Shown here: positions 38,229 through 46,890 of the stretch, piece by piece
Position numbering within the stretch: the first letter of the stretch is position 1
Layout: each line of letters begins with the position of its first letter
Assembly: GCF_002914585.1 (NCBI RefSeq)
Contig: NZ_PDDM01000002.1
Coordinates: 186,001 to 250,000, forward strand
Source of the DNA: Pseudanabaena sp. BC1403
GTDB taxonomy: Bacteria; Cyanobacteriota; Cyanobacteriia; Pseudanabaenales; Pseudanabaenaceae
Length of the DNA stretch: 64,000 bases
Direction: 5' to 3'
Translations under genes and position numbers: made by a program
The notes under the pieces: model-generated
Told to the model about the DNA's origin: nothing
Seen by the model: the letters and a program-made list of their open reading frames with translations, nothing else
The model's database searches: none

Positions 38229-38289
38229 AAACCCAAAATTTTTATTGAAAGTTTTACAAGGTAAAACTTTCAATAAAAATTTTGGGTTT
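38229..38289. repeat. Perfect 29-bp-arm palindrome in a divergent promoter region
   Basis: Arms beginning AAACCCAAAATTTTTATTG are perfectly complementary around an AAG loop. It lies between the divergent starts of argD and the cyclase gene. A small GCGC-TTT-GCGC hairpin follows. No transcript is expected to end here, so it may be a mobile palindrome or an operator. Confidence 0.85.
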
Positions 38290-38343
38290 TACGTCAGCGC
38301 TTTGCGCTGTAATGATATTGCAGTTGTCGCCATAGGAAAAAAT

Positions 38344-40032
38344 ATGCCATACATTATTCAAGGTCAAGGTACTCCCCATGAGCGCATCTGCGAGCTACGA
38401 TATGGTGTAAATACGATTGGACGAGGACTAGATAATAGTATTGTCGTTGAAGATGATGCTCGTAGTCTTTCACGTCATCATGCAGAAATTCAGGTAACAG
38501 ATAAAGGCTTATATGTTACCGACTTGAATAGTAGTAATGGCACTTTTGTTAATCAGGTCAAGATTATTCAACAAAAGCTTAGCCATGGTGACTTGGTACA
38601 GTTTGGTAGTGTCGTATTTCGATTAGTTGATGACTCGCAATCTGGGGATGATTCTACTTCTGGTCAAAAAGTAATTCCAAATTCAGGTTTATCGATTGTA
38701 ATGCGAGTTTCTCCAGAGAAATCTCGTGTGAATATGCAAGATTTGCTGAAAGAGCAGAAATTAACGACATCAGGCTCGGTGTTGATGATTCAGGGGACGG
38801 ATGAGGTACAGAGAACATCGGCAAAGTTGCGAGTTTTGCTGGAGGTTAGCCAAGAATTAGCATCTCCCGAAGCTTATTCAGCTTTACCTGAAAAGATTTT
38901 GGAATTATTGCTGAAAATAATGTCAGTCGATCGCGCTGTCTTATTACTTGTCGATGAAAAAACTGGACTACTAGAACCAAAAGCCTATAGATTTAGCAAT
39001 CCTAGCGCCACAGCCGATCTTGATTTTTATAGTCGCAAAATTACTAATTTTGTATTTAAGCAGGGAGATGCGATTATCAGTGATGATGCTTCGCTCGATC
39101 GCCGTTTTGATAGTTCGCAATCTATCATTCAACAATCGATTCAAGCCGCGATGTGTGCGCCATTAAGACCCAGAGATCAGACGATCGGTGTTCTGTATGT
39201 GGATAATTTATCCCGTGGTCATGCTTACCATAAAGAAGATTTAGAATTTTTGAGTAGTCTTGCTAACCAAGCTGCGATCGCAATCGAAAATGCCAATCTC
39301 TATCGCAATATGCAATCAGAAGTGATCCGTCGTACTAAGCTAGAGCGATTTTTTCCTGCCGCTGTCAGCCAAAAAATTGAGGAAGGCTGGGATTTAAATC
39401 GGATTATCGAAACCGAAGTGACCGCTTTGTTTTCTGATATTAGTGGTTTCACCGAAATGACAGCGCCGATGCAGCCCCGTAAGGTTCTCGAATTTTTGAA
39501 TGAATATTTCAAAGTAATGGTCGAGGATATCGTCTTCCCCTTTGGTGGCACCTTAGAGAAATATATCGCTGATGCCCTATTAGCGGTATGGGGTTCACCC
39601 TATCAAAAAGAAGATGATGCGATCATGGCAGTGAATGCTGCGATCGCGATGCAATGGGCGATGAAAGAGTTAAATGAACAGTGGACAGAACAGGGACGCG
39701 ATCTGCAAATCCAGATTCACATTGGGCTAAATACAGGAATGGTTGCCGCAGGGAATATTGGCTCTGAGAATCTCATTCAGTACACCAATATTGGCGACAC
39801 AATGAATGTGGCTAGTAGAATTTGTACAGCTGCGAAGGCGGGGGAAGTCTTTATTTCTGAAAGTACAAGGACTCATATTTCCAGTCAGAATCTACCACTA
39901 GAGAAGCTAGACCTGATTAAGGTAAAGGGGAAAGAAGATCCATTGCAGTTGTATCGAGTCCTTTGGGAAAATGTTGATGTTAAAGAAATGCTTAGTAAAA
40001 CCAAAACTAAGTTTTCAGGTCCGACTCCCTAG
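38344..40032 (+). CDS. Class III adenylate cyclase with FHA and GAF domains
   Basis: A 562-residue cytosolic cyclase making cAMP, a regulator of motility and light responses in cyanobacteria. The FHA domain (about residues 20-95) has IGRGLDNSIVV, RHHAEI and NSSNGTFVN for phosphothreonine binding. GAF lies at about 162-322. The catalytic domain (about 350-525) has the metal Asp in ALFSDISGF, LEKYIADALLAVWG with the second Asp, and YTNIGDTMNVASRI. The Lys in LEKYIAD fits ATP rather than GTP specificity. The open frame extends to a TTG at 38245 through the palindrome; ATG 38344 is preferred because it begins directly before FHA. It lies near the motility operon, which makes sense for cAMP control. 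Confidence 0.92.
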   Translation: MPYIIQGQGTPHERICELRYGVNTIGRGLDNSIVVEDDARSLSRHHAEIQVTDKGLYVTDLNSSNGTFVNQVKIIQQKLSHGDLVQFGSVVFRLVDDSQSGDDSTSGQKVIPNSGLSIVMRVSPEKSRVNMQDLLKEQKLTTSGSVLMIQGTDEVQRTSAKLRVLLEVSQELASPEAYSALPEKILELLLKIMSVDRAVLLLVDEKTGLLEPKAYRFSNPSATADLDFYSRKITNFVFKQGDAIISDDASLDRRFDSSQSIIQQSIQAAMCAPLRPRDQTIGVLYVDNLSRGHAYHKEDLEFLSSLANQAAIAIENANLYRNMQSEVIRRTKLERFFPAAVSQKIEEGWDLNRIIETEVTALFSDISGFTEMTAPMQPRKVLEFLNEYFKVMVEDIVFPFGGTLEKYIADALLAVWGSPYQKEDDAIMAVNAAIAMQWAMKELNEQWTEQGRDLQIQIHIGLNTGMVAAGNIGSENLIQYTNIGDTMNVASRICTAAKAGEVFISESTRTHISSQNLPLEKLDLIKVKGKEDPLQLYRVLWENVDVKEMLSKTKTKFSGPTP

Positions 40033-40057
40033 GTTTAGCACTAAGGGATCTGCGATT

Positions 40058-40143
40058 TAATAAAGTACCAAATATAAAACCAGAATCAGTGGGGCGGCTT
40101 CGCCGCCCCACTGATTCTGGAAAATCTGGATTGGCACTTTATT
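40058..40143. repeat. Nested imperfect palindrome
   Basis: Outer ends AATAAAGTACCAA and TTGGCACTTTATT pair with one mismatch, and an inner hairpin has arms CCAGAATCAGTGGGGCGGC (apex GGC-TTC-GCC). Complementarity continues weakly outward (CTAAGGGA at about 40041 with TCCCTAAG near 40160), which suggests a decayed mobile palindromic element about 120 bp long. Confidence 0.65.
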
Positions 40144-40184
40144 TTTTCGCAAGTCCCTAAGTACCTGTGCATCTGTTTGGTTTG

Positions 40185-40219
40185 AAATTCTCAAAATGGC
40201 AACGCCATTTTGAGAATTT
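40185..40219. repeat. Perfect hairpin, 16-bp arms, AAC loop
   Basis: Arms AAATTCTCAAAATGGC and complement around AAC lie 55 bp upstream of the NurA-like start. It is co-directional with both neighbours. Confidence 0.75.
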
Positions 40220-40273
40220 GTATTAATGGCTTGCTCGTGTATAATTCATTCCTATTTGCACAGCTTAATTTCT

Positions 40274-41350
40274 ATGGTTGCCAACCTTATAAAGCCACTA
40301 GTAGACAATTTTTGGAGCGAATATAACATTCGCTTAGAGCCTTGGAGTATGGGCTATGATGCACCTGTCAGCATTAATCCTGAAGAAATTCCTACAAGCG
40401 ACAGGGTAAATACTGAAGTTGAGTTTGAAAATGGTGAATGGCAACCAATCAGGGCTGCGATCGCACCCGAACTTCCTAATCAAATTTTGTTTATCGATGG
40501 CAGACTGCGCCTCGATGCTAGCTTTTTGGGGCGGCGAGATGATGAGATTTTGTATGGTGCGTTTGCGACGATCTCAGTGGGAGCAGTATTAGTCGATCGC
40601 ACGATCAACAGAGCAAAATGTGTAGCGACAGAAGTAACGAGGATTATTGCTCTGGGTGGAAATTTGACTCCCCCTGTAACGTCAATTCCTTGTCCTGTCA
40701 GTGGTCGAGGTGATTTGAGATACGATCGCTGTTTGACTAGTAGTAACAATCAGCCAGACACTCCATCTCAATTAGTGCAGGGCGAAATGCTCGACGAAGA
40801 ACTGCGAATTGCTAATGCTCTCTCTTTAGATAAAGAATTAATCAAAGAGAATACGCTAATTGTTCGCGATGGACCCTTACTCTATCGAGTTTATCAAACT
40901 CCCTACGATACGATGGGTTATGTGAAAACAATGGGTAAAGCCTATCTCAAAGGAGACAATGCCCAAGTCATGCGATCGCTAAAAGTCGGAGAGCGGACTC
41001 CAATTTTTAGGATTTCTAATACCAATGGCTCGAATCTCAGTTGGTATTTGCGATCGGGTAGTAAAGATTTGAACTATAAAAAGCTGGGCTATCACGATTT
41101 ACATGGAATTATTCGCATTGATCTAGATGGCGCAATTCCCCTAGAGCGAGCTAAGGCGATCGCGGATCAAAGCACATATTTAATTCCTCAATATGCCTCG
41201 CATCCTACGCGCGATCCCCGTGCCCCGCAAAACCTCACCCCAGTGGGAGCCTTAGAAAAAGAGCTGGGACGCAGAATGGGTAGTCGTGAATTAATTTCTC
41301 GGCGTTTACGTGGCTTTTTAGCTGATTCTGCAAATTTTCAGCCAATCTAG
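40274..41350 (+). CDS. NurA-like nuclease domain protein
   Basis: A 358-residue protein resembling the NurA 5'-3' nuclease family. An early acidic motif ILFIDGRLRLD (about residue 70) and a later LIVRDGPLLYRV (about 195), followed by MGYVKTMGKAYL, match the spacing of NurA motifs. The C-terminal RTPIFRISNTNG and LDGAIPLERAKAIAD are also NurA-like. The usual partner, the HerA helicase, is not next to it. ATG 40274 is preferred over an ATG at 40226, whose extra 16 residues lack family character. The role is probably DNA end processing; this is inference from motifs. Confidence 0.6.
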   Translation: MVANLIKPLVDNFWSEYNIRLEPWSMGYDAPVSINPEEIPTSDRVNTEVEFENGEWQPIRAAIAPELPNQILFIDGRLRLDASFLGRRDDEILYGAFATISVGAVLVDRTINRAKCVATEVTRIIALGGNLTPPVTSIPCPVSGRGDLRYDRCLTSSNNQPDTPSQLVQGEMLDEELRIANALSLDKELIKENTLIVRDGPLLYRVYQTPYDTMGYVKTMGKAYLKGDNAQVMRSLKVGERTPIFRISNTNGSNLSWYLRSGSKDLNYKKLGYHDLHGIIRIDLDGAIPLERAKAIADQSTYLIPQYASHPTRDPRAPQNLTPVGALEKELGRRMGSRELISRRLRGFLADSANFQPI

Positions 41351-41373
41351 CCAACCCAAAATATAGCGGTTTT

Positions 41374-41395
41374 GAGGTGAGCGTAAACTCACCTC
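41374..41395. repeat. Short hairpin GAGGTGA/TCACCTC
   Basis: A 7-bp-arm hairpin with a GCGTAAAC loop in the convergent gap between the NurA-like gene and the rhomboid gene. It partly overlaps the larger hairpin that follows. Confidence 0.5.
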
Positions 41396-41454
41396 CAAGC
41401 TCAAAAGATGAGAGGCAGCGCAAAGGCAGTGCCTCTCATCTTTTGAGCTTGGAG
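41393..41454. terminator. Long convergent hairpin overlapping the rhomboid stop
   Basis: Arms CTCCAAGCTCAAAAGATGAG and complement, about 25 bp, around a 12-base loop. It covers the last codons of the rhomboid gene, so that gene's C-terminal residues are encoded by the palindrome arm. It is probably a bidirectional terminator. Confidence 0.7.
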
Positions 41455-42083
41455 AATAAAAACATCGCGATCGCCCCGATCGCAAAACCGCTAACATGAG
41501 CCAAATATGCCACCCCTGGTAAATTAGGATTCGCTATCGCGGCATAAACAGTTTGACCTACAATCCATAAGCCTAAAAATACTGCCGCAGGAATCGGAAT
41601 TGCTGTGATAAAAAAGCCTAAAAATACTAAGCTCAAAATCCTTGCGCGAGGAAAACGGATTAGATATGCGCCCATTACACCTGATATCGCACCACTAGCT
41701 CCTATCATCGGAACTAAAGACATTGGCGCAGTCAGCACTTGAGCAACTCCTGCTACAGCTCCACAAAGCAAGTAAAAAAACAAAAACTTCCAATGCCCAA
41801 GCTGGTCTTCAATGTTATTGCCAAATAGATATAGGAACCACAAGTTCCCAACTAAATGGAAAATATTGCCATGGAGAAACTGTGATGATATTAATGCGAT
41901 CGCGCCTTTTGATGGATTAGCAATTAATTCTTTTGGAAATAATGCCCAATTCCCTAACCATTCCCCCAGTTGAAAGTTTGGCAAACTAGTTTGATATCCA
42001 AAAATCAGCACATTTATTAAAATCAGCGCATAGACAACTATAGAAGTGTCTTGAGTCGGATTATCATCATGTAAAGGAAACAT
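41436..42083 (-). CDS. Rhomboid family intramembrane serine protease
   Basis: A 215-residue, six-helix protease that cleaves substrates within the membrane. The catalytic Ser lies in GASGAISGVMGAY (about residue 130), the catalytic His in LAHVSGFAIG (about 194), and the helix-2 segment FHLVGNLWFLYLFGNNIED is typical. The length and helix count are standard. It is near the methyltransferase gene (63 bp, same strand), but nothing links their functions. Confidence 0.93.
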   Translation of the reverse strand: MFPLHDDNPTQDTSIVVYALILINVLIFGYQTSLPNFQLGEWLGNWALFPKELIANPSKGAIALISSQFLHGNIFHLVGNLWFLYLFGNNIEDQLGHWKFLFFYLLCGAVAGVAQVLTAPMSLVPMIGASGAISGVMGAYLIRFPRARILSLVFLGFFITAIPIPAAVFLGLWIVGQTVYAAIANPNLPGVAYLAHVSGFAIGAIAMFLFSKLKR

Positions 42084-42146
42084 TGCTAACCATAAGCAAC
42101 AGCTTTATAGATTTTAGCAATTACATCTCAGCATTTTGTGTAATTC

Positions 42147-44213
42147 CTATAATTTCTTGGCTTTGTGTCTCATCTTCAATAACTTTATCGTCTCTGGGTC
42201 AGAGTCTTTGCTCCAGACAAGACGATGCCCTTGAAGTTCCGCACAGTATTCTTTTAATTTTTGTTGCCAGCCTTGCCAATGTGAAATATCTTTCATGTTT
42301 TCTAGCAATCCCCAACTTTCTTCTTGTTGGGTCAATTTTGCAAATTTTTCATGCTGTGGGTAGTCGGGAAGGATATAGGCATCTTTGCAATGAAGTACTG
42401 GAGGATTATCGGAATTGGGATAGTCACGATAATGAACCTGTAAATCTCTCAGGTCAATTTGCATTGAGGCTTGCATTTTTGGGTGAGGATCTCGATCAAA
42501 GTCAGGATAAAAAAGATAACTTATTTTCGGTTTATGAAGATGGAATTTGATCAGCGTGGCTCCATCCATTCTACCAATGGTGCGACTGGCACATCCTTCA
42601 TAGAGTCTGAGCATAGTATCAAGATGTTCTAAAGCCGAAATATGAACATAGAGGGCTTGATGATCTAGCCGTCCAATTTTGCTATTTCGACAACAGGTAG
42701 CGATGAAACCTTCACGACCTAAATTAAATAACATCAGGTCAGAAGTGGTACTTGCGCCTTGATAAGAGCCAAATAGAGATTTGATATCGGTTTGGTATGG
42801 CGTTGAAAGTTGGCTTAATTTGAGTCGTTTGTAAGGGTTATCAAAATTGCTAAGGGCTAGGAATACCAAGATATCTTGGCGACGCTTATCAGCGATCGCA
42901 TCCCATTCATTTTGATTTGTGGCGCTGACAATCAAGTTAAAGGCGCGGCGTACCGTTCCAAATTCTGTCAGTAACGGCTCGAAGTTTTGCAATTCCTCTC
43001 CAACGGGTAATCGTCCCCGTTCAGTAAAGAAATCCATTAGGGGAGTAAGTAATTCACGATAGTCTTCAAATCGTTTGGAGACAAGTCGGATTCTGGGTGT
43101 TGTCGCTCTCGAACGAAAACGTGATGCTCTAAAGCTTTGTGCTTGCATCTCATCGCGAAATACAAAATAAATACCGAGAGCGACAGGCACAGAATCTACG
43201 CCTAATACTTGATCGATATAGAGTTTGAGTTCTTCTTGTTCGTAGTATTTCTGAAATGTGTTACGACTACTCACCACACCATCACTGTAGGCGATTTGCC
43301 CTCTGCCCACGTCTCCAATTAAAACTTGTGCCGAGACAATTAAAACTTTTTGCGTTAATTCCCATGCTTGGATGAGGGCTTCTCTTCTTTCGATCTGCGA
43401 TTCGATGACGTTGATGATATAGCCGAGGTTGACGATTTCGGCGCTTGTGCGATCGCATTGTGGTCGATAGTATGGGTCCCAACCATTACTGGTAAAGCCG
43501 CGATCGCTAATTCTTTTGATATCTTCGCCATGCCCACAGCCATAGTCAAAGAAGGTTGAGCTTTCTGTAAAGAGTTCCGCTTCTAGGGCAAGTCGAACAG
43601 GCTTGGATAGATCGGGGCGATGAATGGCAGCTTTATGGCGCTCAATTTTGATGTTGCCTTCACCCTCAGCCCCTTTCCCAGAGGGCGATGGGAGTAAGAT
43701 GACTTGATGGTCTTGAAGTTCGACATTGTATTCTTGTAGACGTTGCTCCCATCCTTTACGAGTGCCGATGGTGCGCGTCTCATGAAATAAGCCGATCGCT
43801 TCTTCTTGTTTGGTTAATTGGGCAAATAGTTGATAGTTGGGGTAATCTGGGCTTACAAAGGTTTCTTTGCGATGCAGTATTGGAGGATTAGGTGAGTTTT
43901 GATAGTCTCGCTGCTGAACTATTTGGGCTTTTAGGTCAACTTGAATACTGTGATGTAATGCAGGATGTGGATCTGTGTCAAAGTTTGGATAAAACAAATA
44001 AGAAATCTTGGGTTGTTCGTAATTAAATTTGATCAGAGTAAATTCACTTTCTTCTGGAAGTAGTAATCTGGCTTGGCGATCGCATTCTTGTAATTGTGGA
44101 GATAAAGAGGCGATCGCTGATCTATGAACATAGAGAGCAGTGGGTAGCTTTTTGCCAACTTTGCTTTGTTGACAGAGGGCAAGGAGTTGGTTGTGGGTAT
44201 ACTCTGTGATCAT
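42147..44213 (-). CDS. DNA phosphorothioation-associated putative methyltransferase
   Basis: A 688-residue protein matching the family annotated as phosphorothioation-associated methyltransferase. A Rossmann SAM-binding motif FDYGCGHGEDIKRIS lies near residue 222, and GWDPYYRP follows. The N-terminal (about 20-165) and C-terminal (about 525-670) regions are homologous to each other: both have ALYVH, LIKF, KPKISYLFYP-D-DPHP and DYP-HEKFAKLTQQEES-like segments. The protein is therefore a methyltransferase between two copies of one domain. An insert LPSPSGKGAEGEG (about 175-187) looks like an in-frame repeat insertion. It marks the left edge of the phosphorothioation island. The target base is unknown. 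Confidence 0.82.
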   Translation of the reverse strand: MITEYTHNQLLALCQQSKVGKKLPTALYVHRSAIASLSPQLQECDRQARLLLPEESEFTLIKFNYEQPKISYLFYPNFDTDPHPALHHSIQVDLKAQIVQQRDYQNSPNPPILHRKETFVSPDYPNYQLFAQLTKQEEAIGLFHETRTIGTRKGWEQRLQEYNVELQDHQVILLPSPSGKGAEGEGNIKIERHKAAIHRPDLSKPVRLALEAELFTESSTFFDYGCGHGEDIKRISDRGFTSNGWDPYYRPQCDRTSAEIVNLGYIINVIESQIERREALIQAWELTQKVLIVSAQVLIGDVGRGQIAYSDGVVSSRNTFQKYYEQEELKLYIDQVLGVDSVPVALGIYFVFRDEMQAQSFRASRFRSRATTPRIRLVSKRFEDYRELLTPLMDFFTERGRLPVGEELQNFEPLLTEFGTVRRAFNLIVSATNQNEWDAIADKRRQDILVFLALSNFDNPYKRLKLSQLSTPYQTDIKSLFGSYQGASTTSDLMLFNLGREGFIATCCRNSKIGRLDHQALYVHISALEHLDTMLRLYEGCASRTIGRMDGATLIKFHLHKPKISYLFYPDFDRDPHPKMQASMQIDLRDLQVHYRDYPNSDNPPVLHCKDAYILPDYPQHEKFAKLTQQEESWGLLENMKDISHWQGWQQKLKEYCAELQGHRLVWSKDSDPETIKLLKMRHKAKKL

Positions 44214-44289
44214 TGCGACAAGAGCTTTATTGAATGTTTAGATTATACTAGTAACACCTCATTACCCAAGTAATTGCCAAGGTTAAGCC

Positions 44290-44862
44290 ATGACTCTAAC
44301 TTTAACTAAAACGGCTGATCAATACCTCGTCAAGCAGGCTGTGACATGGGAGCAATTCAAGGCTCTGCAATCTGCGTTTGCAGAAATTGGCGGAGTAAGA
44401 TTAAATTATTGTGAAGGAGTAGTAGAAATTGTGGGCATTGGTTTGCTGCATGAAATGGTATCTACCTTGTTGGGTGCGTTGCTTAATTACTATTTTTTAG
44501 TTAAACGGATTCGATTTACTGGTACAGGTGCTTATACCCAAACCATTGAGCCTAAGTTAGAGTTTCAAGCAGATTTATCTTTTGCATTTGGTGACAATCC
44601 TGAACTTACAGATTTATGTATTGAGATTGTGGTGACTAGTGGCAGCGTCAAAAAGTTAAGAAAGTACCAGTTAAGAAATATTCCTGAAGTTTGGTTTTGG
44701 CAAGACGGCAAGATCAAGATTTATTGCTTACAAGATGGAGAATATGCACAGGCTGAAGCAAGTGGATGTTTGCCTGATTTGGATATTGCTCATTTGGAAC
44801 AATGTTTGCTGATGGAGTCACAGTTAGAAGCGATGTTGGCTTTTCAGGAAAAATATAAATGA
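44290..44862 (+). CDS. Uma2 family endonuclease-fold protein (DUF820)
   Basis: A 190-residue Uma2-type protein. EQFKALQSAFAEIGGVRLNYCEGVVEI, the acidic strand FQADLSFAFG, and LCIEIVVTSGSVKKLRKYQL (core Glu and Lys) identify the family. The VEIVGIGLLHEMVS helix is typical of one cyanobacterial subgroup. It is divergent from the methyltransferase gene and precedes two nuclease-type genes on the same strand. Confidence 0.85.
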   Translation: MTLTLTKTADQYLVKQAVTWEQFKALQSAFAEIGGVRLNYCEGVVEIVGIGLLHEMVSTLLGALLNYYFLVKRIRFTGTGAYTQTIEPKLEFQADLSFAFGDNPELTDLCIEIVVTSGSVKKLRKYQLRNIPEVWFWQDGKIKIYCLQDGEYAQAEASGCLPDLDIAHLEQCLLMESQLEAMLAFQEKYK

Positions 44863-44939
44863 TATGATGATCGCTGTTGACCTGTGCGATGTATTCTTGT
44901 TGCAACGTGTTTTAACAACAAACTGAGTGGAGATCGTTA

Positions 44940-45587
44940 ATGAGTCAAGGGGCTAATGCATTACCAAAGTCCGAGCAGCTAAATATTGAAGCATTTTCAA
45001 AACTATTTACGCATACAGCAAACTCTTACAAATATTTATTTTTCTTGGCGTTGTTGAATATTCTGAAGCAAAGAAACTTTGATCATGCTCCTATTGCACT
45101 ACAGGATCTTATGGTTGAAATGTTAGTCGTTGCTTGGCAGGTATACCATCCACATCGATTGTCATTTGGAAATAAAGATATGATCGCAGGCAGATTTGAA
45201 GTTTTTGCTGAGGTTGGGAGCAATCTGTCAGGAGAGGAATTACGAAAGGCGATCGCTTCTAAAATGTTAAGTACTACTAAAGAGTTGAAAAAATTTGCTC
45301 CTTATCGTCTGATTAGACCATTTTTTGAAATGGAACTCAAGGGAGTTAAAAGTGGTGAGACAAATCAAAATATTGCCGCATTATCCCGCGATCGCTTTCA
45401 AGACAAAAAGCCTTTATACTTCATTAACGATCAAGATGAAACAATTTCATTACATCCTGAATGGATAGAATATTTAAAGACCAATTATGATGTTGTTTAC
45501 CAGTGGGCTTTTGCTGCATGGCTAGGATATATGCAAAAGTGCAATCTTGGCACAAACGATCTACAAAACAAGATAAGTATTGTGTAA
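44940..45587 (+). CDS. HNH-endonuclease-like N-terminal fragment, probably truncated
   Basis: A 215-residue protein resembling the N-terminal part of larger cyanobacterial HNH endonucleases. TANSYKYLFFLALLNILKQR, LMVEMLVVAWQVYHP and KELKKFAPYRLIRPF are the recognisable parts. In full-length relatives the segment WLGYMQKCN continues into a C-terminal HNH domain; here the frame ends 13 residues later (NKISIV) and no HNH motif is found in any frame before the next gene. It is either a remnant or a shortened form with another role. It lies 49 bp before the Mrr-type gene on the same strand. Confidence 0.6.
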   Translation: MSQGANALPKSEQLNIEAFSKLFTHTANSYKYLFFLALLNILKQRNFDHAPIALQDLMVEMLVVAWQVYHPHRLSFGNKDMIAGRFEVFAEVGSNLSGEELRKAIASKMLSTTKELKKFAPYRLIRPFFEMELKGVKSGETNQNIAALSRDRFQDKKPLYFINDQDETISLHPEWIEYLKTNYDVVYQWAFAAWLGYMQKCNLGTNDLQNKISIV

Positions 45588-45636
45588 GAAGTTTACAAAA
45601 ACTCAGCAGATACAAGGAAAAGTATAAGACCTAAAG

Positions 45637-46458
45637 ATGAAGTCTAGAACAATAATTCAAGCCATTATCGAAGTCATGAAAATGGTTGGTCAACCCATGA
45701 CAGTTACCGAAATCTATAATTCAATTATTGAGAATAATTTCTACACATTTAAGTCTGATGAACCTATTCAAATCGTTAGAGGACAACTGAGAAGACACTG
45801 TGAAAGTCTTAATTTTGGTTCAGCATCACCAACGAAGTACTTTGTTATTCTTTCAAATCAATCTTACTGGTTAAAAAATTTACCTCTAGAGGAAGTAATT
45901 CAAGAAGCAAAACCAGATATACCCAATGAAGTTTCTTTTGAGGAGTTGGGGGTATTACATAAAAAGTACGTCGAAGATTTTCGGCAAAGAGTTTTGGAAT
46001 CGCTAAAATCTCTCGATCCAAGGACTTTTGAAATATTTAGTAAAAGACTATTAGAAGCATATGGATTCCATGATGTTAACGTGACCAAGAAAGGTAAAGA
46101 TGGGGGGATTGATGGCTATGGCAAGCTAAAAATTGGTCTTGCAGATTTGAAAGTTTCTTTTCAATGCAAGAGATGGAACAAAACCTCTGTTGGTCGGAAG
46201 GAAATCGATCAATTTAGAGGTGCTGTTCAAGGTAAATGCGAACAGGCTATTTTCTTCACGACATCTACTTTTACTAGAGATGCAGAAAAGGTTTCGTTTC
46301 AAGTAGGAGCAGTACCAGTAATTTTAATTGATGGTTCTTTGATTGTAGATCTAATGGTTGAGAAAAGATTTGGAGTTGAAGTTCAAAGTATGCCCATTTA
46401 CATTAGTGCATTGGATAATGTCATAAGCGAAAATGATAATTTGGATCTAGATATTTAG
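45637..46458 (+). CDS. Mrr-type restriction endonuclease with N-terminal winged-helix (HARE-HTH) domain
   Basis: A 273-residue probable endonuclease. The N-terminal HARE-HTH-like domain (about residues 5-75) has GQPMTVTEIYNSIIENNFY. The Mrr catalytic core (about 125-235) has FEIFSKRLLEAYGF, the active-site DGGIDGYG and FQCKRWNKTSVGRKEI with the Q-x-K signature, then FFTTSTFTRDAEKV. Mrr enzymes cut modified DNA, so a place in a DNA-modification island is sensible. Its stop codon overlaps the convergent dndE stop by 4 bp. Confidence 0.88.
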   Translation: MKSRTIIQAIIEVMKMVGQPMTVTEIYNSIIENNFYTFKSDEPIQIVRGQLRRHCESLNFGSASPTKYFVILSNQSYWLKNLPLEEVIQEAKPDIPNEVSFEELGVLHKKYVEDFRQRVLESLKSLDPRTFEIFSKRLLEAYGFHDVNVTKKGKDGGIDGYGKLKIGLADLKVSFQCKRWNKTSVGRKEIDQFRGAVQGKCEQAIFFTTSTFTRDAEKVSFQVGAVPVILIDGSLIVDLMVEKRFGVEVQSMPIYISALDNVISENDNLDLDI

Positions 46459-46847
46459 TTAGTTGTTGATTTCACTATTTCAATTAGATTCTCTACCTTC
46501 CTAATATTTGTATCGCCTGCTAAGTAACCGATGCCACGATGGAGATGTAAGCGAAATTGGGTAGCTAGGGTTTCTTTGTCGGTGGCTAGTCCATCGTTAT
46601 AACAGCGTTGTTTGAGGGCAACAATTAGAATATCTGACAGATTACCAGCAAAAACTTGCCAAGTCATCTCCACATTGCTATCTGTGACAATATTAATAAT
46701 TGATGGAGGAGTTGGTTCAGCCAGAGATTTACATAACGCCCAACGACAGAGGACGTTCCAATATTCAATACGAGTAGCACGTTTGAGTTTGAGTAGTTGC
46801 TCTCTGGCATTTTGAGAGAGGCGAATGCGATCAATAGGTGGTTCCAT
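46455..46847 (-). CDS. dndE: DNA sulfur modification protein DndE
   Basis: A 130-residue DndE, a small basic DNA-binding component of the complex that inserts sulfur into the DNA backbone. PPIDRIRLSQNAREQLLKLKRAT (N-terminal helix) and EYWNVLCRWALCKSL are family-typical, with a C-terminal FRLHLHRGIGYL. It lies downstream of dndD by 43 bp in the order dndC-dndD-dndE. Confidence 0.92.
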   Translation of the reverse strand: MEPPIDRIRLSQNAREQLLKLKRATRIEYWNVLCRWALCKSLAEPTPPSIINIVTDSNVEMTWQVFAGNLSDILIVALKQRCYNDGLATDKETLATQFRLHLHRGIGYLAGDTNIRKVENLIEIVKSTTN

Positions 46848-46890
46848 AGGTTAGATGATTGGTAATTGGTAATTGGTGATTGGTGATTGT

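Noticed and set aside
38245-38343. Upstream extension of the cyclase from TTG 38245
   Set aside because: The frame runs through a perfect palindrome by chance; the FHA domain begins right after ATG 38344.
42083-42550. Plus-strand 155-residue frame opposite the methyltransferase gene
   Set aside because: It is a shadow of the C-terminal part of the methyltransferase, with no independent coding evidence.
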